Source of the DNA: Akebia trifoliata | Taxonomy: Eukaryota; Streptophyta; Magnoliopsida; Ranunculales; Lardizabalaceae | Assembly (NCBI GenBank): GCA_017979445.1 | Contig: CM030714.1 | Coordinates: 5,518,001 to 5,582,000, forward strand | Direction: 5' to 3' | Length of the DNA: 64,000 nt | Shown: positions 35,486 to 47,998 of the stretch, piece after piece | Layout: each line of letters opens with the position of its first letter | How positions within the stretch are numbered: position 1 is the stretch's first letter | The notes under the pieces: generated by a model | The model's database searches: none | What the model saw: the letters and a program-made list of their open reading frames with translations, nothing else | Told to the model about the DNA's origin: nothing | Translations under genes and position numbers: made by a program

Positions 35486-36646
35486 ATTGGCTGGCTCAAT
35501 GCTATTAGAGAATGGCAAGAGGAGTTTGTTGGGAACATGAGCTCGAGAGAATTCGTTGACACTATCACAAGAGAGCTGTTGGGGAGTCGTTTTTTTGTGT
35601 TTACACCACAAGGAGAGGTAGGTGAATTTATTGGATATTTTCACATAATTTTATAAGAATATTGCACTGCCTTGATGAACAAAATACGATTTGGAGATAC
35701 AACATTGGAAGAGTAGTAGACCAGATCATTGTTTAAGTGTAAACTTGCATGTTCTACAAGGGGCAAGAACAATACCACATCCCTCCAACATTAAAAACGT
35801 AGAAAATTGATTGTGTTCAAATGAAGTTGCCTGCTACTGTCTTAAAGAAAATGTGGGCAAAAGTAATGGAACACAGACCAACCCACTAAACAGTCTAGCC
35901 AAAGGGAAAGCAGGTATCTTGATTCTCTGAAGGAAAAAACAAGTAATTGGCTTTGGAGTGCTGCCAACCAGCATGCCTTTATATTATATATAAATAATAT
36001 CAATTCCAGCTATTTTCCTTTTTGTTGAGATGGTCTTTTAACTTTAAGCAAATAACTAACATGGCAGCATAAACCAATTAGAAACTAATTAATAAATCAT
36101 ACATCCATTTAATATCATATGCAATATACGTTCATATTGTGAGATGTGGGGTATGAGTGAGACTTTAGGAATCATGCCCTTTCTCCAGACGGATTGCATG
36201 GTTACTGCGGTCAAGTCAGTTTGAGTTTCTCATCGGTACGTGTCTTATCTGGACTAGCTTGAATACAATATAGTTTGTACAAATAGTCAAACAAATCACT
36301 TAATAATGCCTCGGTGGATAAGTAACACGAGCAATTAAAATCCTGAGGACCAATGTCTCTTTTGTTGTGAACATTAAACTTCATGTATTTCCTCTCTTTT
36401 TGGTAACCATCTTAACTGGCTTTCCATTTCAGGCATGTTGGCAGAGGTTACATCAACATTGACAGCAGAGGAGATCACAATTTGTTCTTGTACGGTGAGT
36501 GACGTTCGAAATTCTTGCAGAGTTTTTTTAAATGAAACCCTCTTTGCCTAATGTACATTAACATTATTGAATGAGTAGGCAGAGATCGATAGAAGAGGGG
36601 AATGGGGGTAATTTTATTTCACATTGATGGGAGCCTTGACAGTCTG
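35486..36646 (+). pseudogene. RSH1: RSH1 (RelA/SpoT homologue) gene remnant
   Basis: RSH proteins make or degrade (p)ppGpp in plastids. Three exons in RSH1 order are visible. 35486-35617 (TATAG acceptor, GTAGGT donor) encodes 44 codons, including IREWQEEFVGNMSSREFVD and ending FVFTPQGE, the start of the TGS region. 36433-36494 encodes GMLAEVTSTLTAEEITICSC from the C-terminal ACT region. 36579-36646 continues AEIDR, then needs a frame change to read GVILFHIDGSLDSLV. The catalytic exons and those between TGS and ACT are missing. The frame change and missing exons make it a pseudogene. Identification is from recall of the conserved RSH1 C-terminus. Confidence 0.75.
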
Positions 36647-36786
36647 GTACGTAAAACAAAGCTGTCTAAAATGCTCATTGGTGTATGTTATTGACATTGT
36701 TAATTGATAAGAGTATTAAGGGGATAAGTGCAAAACAATTTATAGTTTGAGTCATTTACAGTTTTGTGTGTGTGGTGTTCATGCAG

Positions 36787-37027
36787 ATGTATAGAACAGT
36801 GAAGAGCACTGGCACACTTGAATGCAGAAGAAGTCTCCAAGGTTGTTGCTAAGGCAAGGAAGAAGTCTAAAGTCCTTCAGCCCGTGGTGAGGCGGAACGT
36901 GCCTTTGGGACTAGAAACAGACAACAGTGGCTGGATGGTACCAAGGCATAGTAAGCGTGTCCATCTCCCAAACTGGAGTAGCCTTTTTAGCTCTATGGGA
37001 TCATCTTCATGGAGTCAAACAACATAA
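36787..37027 (+). other. Unidentified coding-like terminal exon
   Basis: After a CATGCAG acceptor an open frame runs to TAA at 37027. It contains a lysine/arginine-rich helix-like part (VVAKARKKSKVLQPVVRR) and a tryptophan- and serine-rich end. Composition looks protein-like, but I do not recognise the family and cannot tell whether it belonged to the RSH1 remnant just upstream. Confidence 0.35.
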
Positions 37028-37499
37028 AACTTTGAGTTGGCCAACTAGAACCAATGAACTTTAGGTGTTTTTCGATCTCCAAAAGTTGAAGGTGAAGATC
37101 TAAAATTCTTTCGTTTGTGGTACAAGGGGTTCTATTCTTTCATTTCGATGGCGAGAGGTCTTTCAAGTTACTATGGAATCTGAATTCAACGAAGAAAACA
37201 CTTATTGTACATGATTGAACTTGGTTGTTTTAGGTCCATGCCATTAAGAGTGGATGGTAAAACCCTGTTTTTGGTTTTAGACTTCATTACATTATGTATG
37301 TGAACATGATCTCAAGAATTCTTACAATATGTGAGATTAAAATTTTGACTTATATAAGTAATTTTTTTTTTTAAATCTTATTATTCTTTGATACTATAAA
37401 TTGAATGCTTGAATGCAAATTGGTGTGGATGGGATGTGAATGTTGATATGGATATGAATGTGTGATTTTTTTCGCAGGTATGGGTTGAAGACAAATGCA

Positions 37500-37859
37500 T
37501 AAAAAAGAGTTTTCATTAGCCTTTAAATTAAGTCGACAGTCGTAAATATAGTATTCGACGGCCTAATGCCGTCGAAATTCTGTTAAAAATTTCAAATTCG
37601 ACAGTTTTAGGCCATCGAATTACTAAATTCGACGGTTTTTGACCGTCTAATTTATAAAATTGGACGGTTTTGGGCTGTCTAATTTATAAAATTCGACGGT
37701 TTGGGGCAGTCGAATTTAAAAAATTTTTATGGTTCTCAACCGTCAAATTTTTTTTCAACAAGGCCAAATTTGACCGATCAATTCGACGGTCGGGGCCGAC
37801 GAATAGTTACATAATTCGATGGTTTTGGGCCGTTGAATTATGTTTATTTTCACGTAGTG
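37500..37859. mobile_element. CACTA-type transposon end with subterminal repeats
   Basis: Ends TTTTCACGTAGTG (complement CACTACGTGAAAA), the CACTA-class terminus. Before it stand eight or more copies of a GACGG..TTTGGG..CCGTCGAATT-type palindromic unit, the subterminal repeats where the transposase binds in this class. No matching left terminus is visible, so the element is truncated. Related to the small elements at 14402 and 60312. Confidence 0.7.
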
Positions 37860-39299
37860 GGATACTCCATCTAATACATTTGGTTTAGTAATCACATTAT
37901 ATTGCATTTTACTGTGATTAGCAAATCAAACGAAGGTATTGGGGCAAGAGCAATTGGATTATTATGGTCACTAATAAAGATTTTTTGTTGCTAATTTGAA
38001 ACAAGTTTTTTGTTTGCTTATCTAGATACACTCATTGAGCATCTTATGGTCACTAATAAAGTAAATTTAGTTTGATGCGGAAGATGCCCAATGTGTCAAT
38101 GGGGTTGTTCGTGTAGATCCACTAGACTATGGAGTTTGGAGTGAAATAAACGGAAGAAGCCGGGGTTGTTCATGTTCAGACATTTATTATCTAATTTGGA
38201 TGGGTGAGGCCAATTTATTTTTAATTCTGATTATGCTTTAAATAATGCTGGTATGTATGTTCTTATTTGTATTGGATTGTATGGCTTGTATGTCTTTCAT
38301 GTTTTATTTGTCATTTATGTGTCCTCTTCATCACCTATGTCCATTAAATGATCATGAAATATATCATTTTTTTTTTGTCAATGAAATAAATTATGGTAAT
38401 TTATTTTTTTAAGAAAAACTGAATGAATCTTACAGATGCAAAAATCTGCAATCCACCTCGGGATCCAAATTTTGATCAAAGTACACAAAGAAATCACAAA
38501 AATAACAAAAAGAGAAAAAAAAATCATAAAAATAAAGAACAAAGAGATTTACATGATTCAACAAAGATGCCTACATCCACAAATCCTTTTTTTTTTTTTT
38601 TTCAGATTCCGTTTCCAATGTCTCTTCCCATTTAAAGAATTGAGATTTGTTGTTAATGCAAAATGATGCTAGGATGATGAATCCGATGACTTGGCGCCAC
38701 GTGTATGGAAATAGACATGAAATCCAATCATGCAAATTGGTGAGAAATTTGGGAGCAGATCCTCTGTAGCTTGATTTTCCTTTAGCTTCCAGTAGCATTT
38801 TTTGAAAAGTGCATAAAAGACCAAATTGAAAATAAAATAACCATTCAATCCTATTGGATTCATTGTCTAGATCAGATTAAAAAAGATTTAAAAATAATAA
38901 TTCAAAAAGAATTATTTTTTGTGTTTAGAATGGAAGGCCACTGAGTTCCTAAATTTAAACCAACGGATATCATTCTCCAGATGATGTCACGTAGTGTTAC
39001 ACCATTATTGGTTCATTAGCACCCATTTTTATCAACAACAATTCCCCTTAATTAGATAAAACTCTCATCCTAAAAAGGAATTATAATCCCCCCTCCCCCC
39101 TACTAAATCGATCCTTATCCAAATAAAGTAAATATCCACATGAAAAGAATTGATCCTTTTATATATCAAGATTCTTTCCTTAATTAGATAAGATCCAATC
39201 CTGATACTTCCACCTGACATGATTAATATATTTTGTGTGGTATACATGCTGATTGGTGCAATATGAATTGTATGGATGTGAATGGTTTTATAACTTTAC
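37860..39299. other. Gene-free stretch
   Basis: No gene supported. An end resembling the 18176 element (GGGAGCAGATCCTCTGTAGC) sits at 38751-38770. The frames at 38423-38863 are low-complexity Lys/Asn/Phe sequence around a T tract. Confidence 0.45.
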
Positions 39300-40080
39300 A
39301 AATCCCATTTTCTTCCATGAACTCATAGTTTACTTGAATTTTTGGGTCCTACGGTGCAAGATATAATACTTGCACAAAAAATTAACAGTAGAAAATGATT
39401 TTTCAAAAATGGTTAGACAACTATACAAAAGTGATTTTGTTGTAATTTTCCATGTACAATTGAGCACAAGCAAACAATTTGTTGGAAAATCTGAAATGGT
39501 GGGTACATCTTTGCAATTGCAGTAGTGTAAACAAACCCAAGGTCTTTGTTATAAGTGTCCAATCATCTCCATCATACTCAAACTCAGAAACTTAATTTTA
39601 TCAACTCAGACAAGTCAAACCCTTTAAGGTCAGTTTAAAATTGTGTGCTTAAAACGATTCACAAAACTCATGACAGTTTACTTGATTTGTTATTTGAAAC
39701 ACTATTTGAACCATCCAACTTTATTGGATCCTGTATGATGAGATTTTTCAGTTTTCGGAGTTATCTTGATAGTCTAGTAAGTAAGCTTTTTCTTTCTTAA
39801 TGCCTGCTTACCCCTTTCAATCATTTGGATTGAGGATTTGAATTGTCAAGATACAATTCAAATCGTCGATATCAACCTTCCCTCCAATCATCAAGATCAA
39901 TGATTATATTGATCTCGTTGTTAAACATGAATTGTCGATATTGATGATTCAATCGTTGACGTCAACGATTTGAATTGTTGATCTTGAGAATTTGAATCTC
40001 AATGTCAATAATTTGAGTTAAGGAGCATTAAGAAAGAGAGATTTTTACTAACTGGGCAGTTAAGATACCGTCCCAAAACT
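39300..40080 (+). repeat. Diverged third copy of part of the duplicated block
   Basis: TTGGGTCCTACGGTG, GGAAAATCTGAAATG, AAGTCAAACCCTTTAA-like and AATCATCAAGATCAATGATT segments occur in the same order as in 12460-14330 and 58230-60240. Divergence is much greater and about 1 kb is missing, so this copy is older than the block 1 / block 2 duplication. Confidence 0.6.
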
Positions 40081-40550
40081 ACTTGGTTTGGATTAATATT
40101 TGAAGGTTGATTACAATTCCAAATGCAAGAAATATTCAAGTTAAAAATTCTAAGAATGTGAATGAAAAAATAGAAATACATTTAACTCATTTTTAATAAA
40201 TAAGAAACTTAACTTTGAGTAGAATGGAGGAATGTGATTCATTTAGCCAACTACATATCTCTGGTGGTATAGAACACTGTTTGTCTTGTTATTAAAAAAA
40301 ATTGATCCAACTAAATTGAATTAAGGCCCAGAAATGTTAGAACAATTTGACAAATTCTTTATTTAATCAACAGTAGAAATTTTAAAACATTGATAATTTC
40401 TGCTCCACATTGAGGATGTCCAGACTCCAGTCAGTGCTAGATGAGGTAGCCCACCACCTCCTCATTGAACAATTGATCAGATTTCAGAGCAATGTCAACC
40501 TATGTTTTAAAACTCTGAGTCGACTGAAAGCATGAGCAAAATTTTAGAGT

Positions 40551-40731
40551 CGTGATGGAGTAACATTAAAATTTACATCATGGGGGATATTTCTGATGTG
40601 GATGTCTGTCAAAACCATAGATCTTTTCATCGAGATACGAGTGAGATCTCAATGAAATCATCTATGGTTCTAACACACATCCGCATCAGAAATGTCCCCC
40701 ATGATGTACATTTTAATGTTACTTCAGTATT
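40551..40731. repeat. Near-perfect hairpin MITE ('ACCATAGAT' family)
   Basis: TAACATTAAAATTTACATCATGGGGG at the left pairs with CCCCCATGATGTACATTTTA.. at the right; AAACCATAGAT pairs with ATCTATGGTT; the centre is TTCATCGAGATACGAGTG. Total about 180 bp. Confidence 0.8.
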
Positions 40732-42359
40732 ATCCAATATTTTAAGTTGACTTTGTATTCAAAAATCACTTTGACCTAACTCATCAAATTGACTTGAAAA
40801 CTTCATTATCACATTAAACCGACCAAGTTATATTTTAAATTATGTGTTCCTTAATTTGGAAAACAGATATGGACATTTTGAGGTAAAAATAGTACTAGAA
40901 ACATAACACCTAAACATGTATCTCAAGATGATAAATGGTATGGATCCCAATGCTTACAAATAACAATGAGGAGACACCATGTGGTATAAAGAATACAGTA
41001 AGATTGAGAAGTCCATGGACCTAACTCATCCTCACAAAACCGACTTGTAAGGTGAGGATTATCCCAAGTTTATATATAGCATAAGGTCATGATACCCTGG
41101 CGATGTGGGATTATCGCTTACACTCCCCCTCACGTGTAATGTGTCTCCAACATCTCTATGGTTACTCACTCTAATATCATGTAGAAGCCTATGGGCTAAC
41201 TCATTCTCACAAAAGACTTGTAAGATGAGGATTGCAATGTGGGACTTTCACTTACAAAGATCCATTAGAATTTATCCAATATTTGTTTTGAATCTCTTAA
41301 TTGATGTGATAGGTATCTATAAAGTTTGTTTCCTATTTAGACACCCTATTTTCTTTTTCTATTTAAAAAAGAAAAGTAAATGAGGTATTTGTAAAATTCT
41401 TTGTGTATGGTGGAATCGGTCAGGATGTAGTCGGTGGATTTACAATGATCTCCATCAACAAATCTTTTGGTCTTTCTTTCCCAATTTTAGATTAGTTGGA
41501 GTTATTTGCTAGATAGATTATTTGTTTGGAAAAATCTGAAGGAATTTATGATATCCGAAATTATTTCACCCCCGCCCCCCTCTCACAAAAAAAAAAAAAA
41601 AAATAATAATAATAAATAAATAAATAGCGTCACCTATGGGAATCCCTCTCGACTCCCAAGTGACCTTCAAGTATGGAATCAAGGCCAAGTTGATTCTTTT
41701 CTGTCTCCCAAGTGGCCAAGGAAATGGTGCCAGAGAAAAGACAGCTTCATTTGAATAATGGATAGGTTTTATTTTAATTTGTATTGTACATCTTTCCGTA
41801 TGTGTTCTCGAAGAACTCCGTCGGTGTCACTACCAACTCCCACCTAAATCACTCGTGGCTTTTTATTGGCCTTCAAGTATGGAATAATTGCCAAGTTGAG
41901 TCTATCCCGACTCTCGAGTGCCTTGAATGAAGACCAAGTCGTGCCAGTCTTGATGATAAGGTCCCAATAATATCATTTTGGGACCGTAATTTCACCGAGA
42001 TTACCATCATATAAATACTAGTTCCCTTAAAATAATAATAAATTTTATTAAATCCCAAATTAATGTGACTAACAATAGTTTGTTACTAATTTCAGGTGAA
42101 AAGGGCACATTCGGAAACCCACAAAAGAAATAACAATTATGGTTACAATACGCGGGCCGAAAGGAAGTTTCTAGAAAAATATCGATCGATTTGGGCGCCA
42201 CGTCACCGCGCCGCGGCTAGTCAAGACCGCGCCGCGGTCATTTCGAGGAATTTATCCTCGAGATTTTTACAGAAGCTTCTAGAAGCTTCGGTGGTTGTAA
42301 CTGATTGGGTCATTTGAATCGAATTATCCGCTAAATCACCCCGATTACCCGAATAAGAA
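40732..42359. other. Gene-free stretch
   Basis: Two related segments (40993-41060 and 41186-41270, sharing CTAACTCAT.CTCACAAAA and TGTAAG.TGAGGATT) look like an old repeat. A homopolymer A tract lies at 41587-41603. GGCCTTCAAGTATGGAAT-like phrases recur at 41670 and 41865. The GC-rich patch at 42190-42240 (CGCGCCGCGG twice) is unusual here. No gene. Confidence 0.4.
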
Positions 42360-43330
42360 CATTATAAATTTGAGGGTTGATTTCAAAGAAGGGGTCCCCT
42401 CTTGGGTCCCTCTTAGGCTCTCTTCTTCCATAATTTCTAATTTTTCTTTCTTAATTCTCTGTAATTTTTCCTTTTGGTGAGCTTTTGAGAGGAGTGAGAA
42501 CATCAAGAGTAATCCATTAGCTTAATTGTAACTCTTTTGGAAAATCATCAAGGAAGGAATTAAGTTGCAACACTATTCTACATTCTCTTCTCCATCTATC
42601 ATCTTCTTACTTTTATTATTGTTGCAATATGATCCTTGCGATGATCGGCTAGATCCTCTTTAGAGAGATCAAGGATGCCGAAGCAAGTTTATCCCTCTAA
42701 TGTAGTTTTAATTCCTTATTTTGCTTACATGTTTACTATTCTAGAAATTCTACTTTGATTAGATGATCTACTTATATTTCTGATTCAAACTTTGATAGCC
42801 ATTACTTAGATAAGTTCAAGAACGGCTATGCTCTGTGAAGAATCTGAATATAAGCTAGGCAATCTCAATTAAATCTGAATTTTCATGAATGTCTCTTGGT
42901 TACCTTTGATAATTAAACCGCTCCACCTTCCGATCCATGAGCAATGACTTGCTACATGGATTGAGTTATTCTTGGAATTGATCTGCATTATGGATAGTTA
43001 GCAAAAGCTGATTTGATTTCTCTAAACCTCCTTTCTTATATCTTCAATCTCTACTTTCTGTTTTTAATTCAAATTGCAAGTTAATTTCCATTTCATTTGT
43101 GCAACAAATCTGTTTTGTTTTTAAGAAAAATCTGTTTTCCAATTCTATTTTGGACTTTTATCCGATTGAATTTTTGAATCCAAACTGTCCCTGTGGAACG
43201 AATTCGACTTGCCCAAAGTCTTAGTTCAAATCTTTATCTTTGCATCTTTATTGCAAGCTTTACAATCGATCACTTGACAATCAAGTGGCATTCTATCGGA
43301 TCATAGCCAAGTTGAGTATCTCCTATATAA
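42360..43330. repeat. Possible LTR-retroelement remnant
   Basis: The T-rich sequence ending in TGTCCCTGTGGAACGAATTC and ACTTGCC resembles the 3' part of long LTRs of plant Ty3/gypsy (Tat/Athila) elements. No paired LTR, primer site or coding domain is seen. The 12-bp direct repeat GCCAAGTTGAGT at 41890-41901 and 43316-43327 brackets it. Confidence 0.3.
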
Positions 43331-44267
43331 AGTTTCCTTTCAAATACTGTATTAGAAGACAAATGCTATTTAAAATAAAAATAAAATTTTTTATTAAAAA
43401 GTGACAAATGTTATTTTAGTTAGCCTAAAATTTGTTAAGTGCTTCAAGAGACTCAACAAATTCTTCTCTATTCTTAATATTTAATATTATTTTATTTTAC
43501 AAATAAATATTTATTGAAACCTACTCAAATCTTATTAAGAGTTGTGACCTTGGAATATAAAAAAAAAATGATCTGTTGTCACAGGCTTCTATAGAACGAA
43601 ATTATGTGATTTGAAATAAATATTAAAAGAATATTATTTTAATTATTAAATTCTAATTTTAACTTTTAATGATTGAAGTCTTGGACATTCGTTTATGACG
43701 CATTTTGATGTAGTGGGAGTTCGGTATCTGTTCATTTTCAACACCTTGAATCAAGTTCAAATTTTTTTAATATTTTTTTTAATGAATATAATTTTTTCAA
43801 TAAAATCTAGAAAGATGTGTGTTGGATTGTCAATGTAACCATCCATATGGGTCCAACCAACCTTAGTAAGATTTGAAATCTTACTGAATTAATAAGGAAA
43901 GTATTGCTTATAATTTTATATTTTTATTTTTATTAATTATGATCCAAAGTACCCTCATTATATGTGATGAGTCTTGGTCTCGATTTTTATTGTTTGGCTC
44001 TTTATAATAAAGAGCATCTTCAGTTTAAAGAATCTATTGGAGTTGTTTTAAGTTGGACTTGAACACAAGAACTCAAAGTTGTTTTGCAATGTGTCAAACC
44101 AATTGTTAATCATGTAAGATCAAAGTTATTCCAGCTTCTAGTTTTAATAAGAATCTAAAGTGGAAACAACTTTTCAAGTCCAAAAAACATGGATTTCCTT
44201 TCCAACTTCAGGTTTTTTTTAATTTATCAAAAATTTCGGATCGTTTCTGTAATTTTGCATTTTACAG

Positions 44268-44871
44268 GACCACATTCACAAATATTATTTCTCTTTTGGT
44301 TGACAAAGTGCTCAAAAGTCAGAGCCTACCAGGTGTGCTCCCACCAGAGCTGGTCAAGCTTCCCTACCTGCAAGAAATGTAAGAACACGTCCTTAATCCC
44401 CTGGCGCACTTTAGCTTTTCCCTGCGTTAATTCCTTAAAATACGCATTTATTCAAACATGAAAAAACTTCTTCATCAAATTCTTCACAGTGATCTCACCC
44501 GCAACTACCTTAACGGTACAATACCTCCAGAATGGGGTTCAATGCAATTGGTGAATATGTAAGCTCTCCCATTATCTTACACCCATGGTTTACTTTAGCA
44601 AATCAATGCTTTTGTTTTCTAAAATTAACGTAAATGTATCACTGCAGCTCCCTTGTAGGAAATCTATTATCGTGTCCAATTCCTATAGAAATTGGAAACA
44701 TTAGCACTCTCAGAAATCTGTGAGTTCTAATTTTATATATATATTTTCTCCATTTTGTTGATATATTGAAGTGTTTAAAATTTTCGTCTAACCTGGAATT
44801 TAAACTTTCAGGACCTTGGAGTACAACAATTTGTCAGGAGTTCTTCCTCGAGAACTCGGAAATCTGAATTT
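44268..44871 (+). pseudogene. LRR receptor kinase (LRR-VIII-2) ectodomain fragment, broken off
   Basis: Plasma-membrane receptor kinases of this group have one LRR per exon of about 72 nt. Four such exons are seen: up to 44378 (LPGVLPPELVKLPYLQE), 44490-44558 (DLTRNYLNGTIPPEWGSM..), 44648-44719 (SLVGNLLSCPIPIEIGNIST..) and 44812 to about 44870 (TLEYNNLSGVLPRELGNL). All have GT-AG borders. The fourth exon stops within the GAATTTG shared with the edge of the duplicated block, and the later LRRs, malectin and kinase domains are absent. It matches the At1g53430/At1g53440 pattern. Truncation may come from the duplication landing here. Confidence 0.8.
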
Positions 44872-45335
44872 GTCCCGTGGGGTAGTCAGATTATCACGAC
44901 TCTTTAAATTTTAAAATATTTTTGAAAAATTGATAAAATCTACTCCACGTTCTCTCAAGTATAACTAACAGTAGAGATTTAAATTTTAAAATAATTTCAC
45001 ATATATATATACACTCATCTCACAAATCATTGAGTTGACTTGGCCTAGACAGACATTAATCAAGATTCAAGATAGCAGTCTAATTGAAATTCCTTGGAAA
45101 GACTGTTTCTTCAATCATTTATGAAACTTACAAGACTTTGGAATTAAATCCATCCAATAGGACAAATGCCTCTTAAGTTTAAGAAGGAAATAATACCATA
45201 TTTTAACCCCAAAATATTCAGCATTTGGAATCTTGTAATCATTTTCAATAACGAAAATAGCTTCATGGGCATTTTGGTAAAGTTTCATCAAATAACTATT
45301 TGGCCACATTTTTCTTTTTATATACTAGTAAAGTG

Positions 45336-45352
45336 CACGTGCGTTGCACGTG
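45336..45352 (-). other. Helitron 3' subterminal hairpin
   Basis: Perfect 7-bp arms (CACGTGC / GCACGTG) with a 3-nt loop, 7 nt from the terminal CTAG. In Helitrons such a hairpin acts as the termination signal. Confidence 0.85.
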
Positions 45353-47573
45353 AAATACATGTTTAAATAAAATATACTTGTCCACAGCAAAGATGGAAAA
45401 CATGGGAATCACAACTTCCAAAGATTGGCATAACATCCCAGCGTTGGGATTAATTATTTCTTAAAAAGTCAAACAACAAATAGTGCCGACCCCATATGTA
45501 ACTCACTAAGAGGAGAAATATGTATGGATGTTAAAAGAAGAGAGACATGATGAGGAATACTATATTGTATTAACAGTCTATTGTACAGCCCAAAACGACC
45601 ACTGATCTTACACCTGAAATCAATAGGAACAGTTTGTTTTTTCATTATATTTACACTCATTTAAATTTCAGTCATAAATTAGTTGACCTCCTTTTACTAG
45701 AAACCGTCTTCATTCTCTTTACATGCGTCACCCAACCCAAAGCACCACCACCATCGTTTGCTTGTTAAGTTGGTTGTTGGGCCCAAACTTACTGATTGGT
45801 TACCTGCTGACTTAACTTCACATCCCTCTAGGCCGATGGAGGACCAAGATTCGGACCTTTGACATTGTGACCCACAGTGGGAAGAGACATGGGACCAGTC
45901 CTAGGCTTCTCGGAGATCTGTGTCTGGAAATGCAATCTTCATTATGTCAAAGAAGAGAACTTGTACTTTCCTCACTTAAGATCTCACCTGTGCATCAAAA
46001 ACAGTTCATTGAGATTCTGGCTTCGACTTGTCAAAATAAGGAGAATATGAATACATCCCTAATAACAATTCACTAAATGAAGAGAGGATTGTTTTGTTAT
46101 TTTCTTTTTTGACTATGTTCCCTATGAATTGGAAGAATATTCTAATTAGTTACACAACAAAGAATAAAACTACAACATTTTTAAGGTCCTGAAAATATTT
46201 GGAAAATCTAAACATTTCTTGAAGCTAATTTTTTTTGTTAACTATGATTTCATTAAAAGAAAAAGAAGTTGAACAGATTCTCTAACACGTAACGTTTTTT
46301 ACGGAATGGAACACTGTTCTTGATCACAAATTTTTCTTTTAATTTTTAAAAGAGCTACAATAAGAAAGAATTGTTACGTGCTTTAAAACATGTACCATGT
46401 CACAGGTCTTCTTTTCTATATAACTTCCATCTATATTTTCTCTTTTTAATTCTTCATTTTATATAGATTTTCAACAAAGAATTCAAATTTGAAACACGAT
46501 TGAGTCAATATATCAGAAAAGAAAAATTAGCAATACATCGTTGTTACATTCTCTATAGAAACCTTACCATATTGGGTTGTCGTATTGGCCAGCTTTGCCT
46601 AGAAGAGGGACATATCTGGTGGTGGACCGTACACAGTCTTCCATGAGAGTGGAATGAGCCATCCATCTCCTTCATTGGCTACACAAGAAATCAAAGGAAG
46701 TCGTGTTGAAAAATAAGAGGAAAATAATAATAATTGCAATCTATGGCAAAACTTCTAATTGAAACCAAGTGAGATCCGGTTGGAGACTCGGATGTTTCTA
46801 AATAGACAAAGCCTGATATACATTGATAGATTAAAAAACTATTGGTATTTGCATATAGAGGACACGAACACGATACACAAAAAGGGTCCAGTTTAATAAC
46901 AAATTGGACCTACTTAAGAGCTATATCACAAAATTAACCGATCTGAAGATCCAAGGCACTCAATCTAAAGACCCTTTTTTTTTTTCTAAACTGCTCATCA
47001 TATATTTTCAGTTGAATGGATGGTTAGCTTAACATAGACAAACTTCATGTGCACCAAAAGGTCCTCCATAGAGCCAAATGTAGCTGTTTTCCATGTTTGT
47101 GAATGCAACTCATTTAAAATATATATATATATATATTAAAGCTGTCTGGGCATTAATAATATCCATAAGAATTCAAAATCCAAAGGTTTTATGATGCAAA
47201 GTAAAATTAGAAAGAAGGGTCTGTATGACAGAATGAGGATCATTATCTTCAAGTGGATACTACCCCTTAATCTTCCCTATTCCCTACACAATCTCCTTAT
47301 AAATAAAATCTCACTGAAACATGAAATCCTCAACGAAGAATCCCTAAAAGTCCTTGAAGGCCTTACACCAATATAAAAAAAAACTTCACACCACAAAACA
47401 GAAAGCCTAATGTGATTATCATTCTCTAGAAACGGTTTGTAAGGTATTCGATAAATAATCAACAGGAAAAAATAAAAATAAAATAAAATAAAAGAGGTGT
47501 GGAAGATTAAAACCAAGCATACTCATCACAGAATTTTAATTCTGAAAGAATTAAATATTCAAATATTTATATA
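45353..47573. other. Helitron interior, left part
   Basis: No gene I can name. Around 45840-46080 and 46560-46690 the base composition is less AT-rich and the sequence looks exon-derived, but all frames carry stops. These may be captured gene pieces. Confidence 0.35.
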
Positions 47574-47998
47574 TTTAGTTAAACTCAGAAGATGACCGAA
47601 AAAAAATAAATTAGGAGACCCAAGAAAAATCTGATCACATATGCTACAAATCATATTTATATCATATAATTCAAAAAGAAAAAACATCTTTTATTATAAA
47701 GAGATCAAGAAAAGTAAAACTAAAAGAAAGGAAAAACAAAAAATAAAAATATTATGACCGGAAAAAAAAATAAATTAGGAGACCCAAGAAAACACATATG
47801 CTAAAAATAATATTTATGTCATATAATTTAACAAGAAAAAACATCTTTTATTATAAAGAGATCAAGAAAAGTAAAACTAAAAGAAAGGAAAAACAAAAAA
47901 TAAAAATATTAGAACTTGTGTTTAAATCTCTTACCGAAAAATTGGAGGGATGGGAAGTCGAAGTTGATTGATGTTAATGAGAAGAATGTTAGAATATT
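47574..47998. repeat. Tandem repeat inside the Helitron, repeated again near its 5' end
   Basis: A unit of about 170 bp (GACCG..AAATAAATTAGGAGACCCAAG to AACAAAAAATAAAAATATTA) occurs twice, at about 47593-47755 and 47756-47912. The unit and the following AGAACTTGTGTTTAAATCTC segment recur at about 52975-53345. Confidence 0.8.

Noticed and set aside
47593..47912. CRISPR-like or satellite array
   Set aside because: Only two long units with no spacers; a simple tandem duplication.
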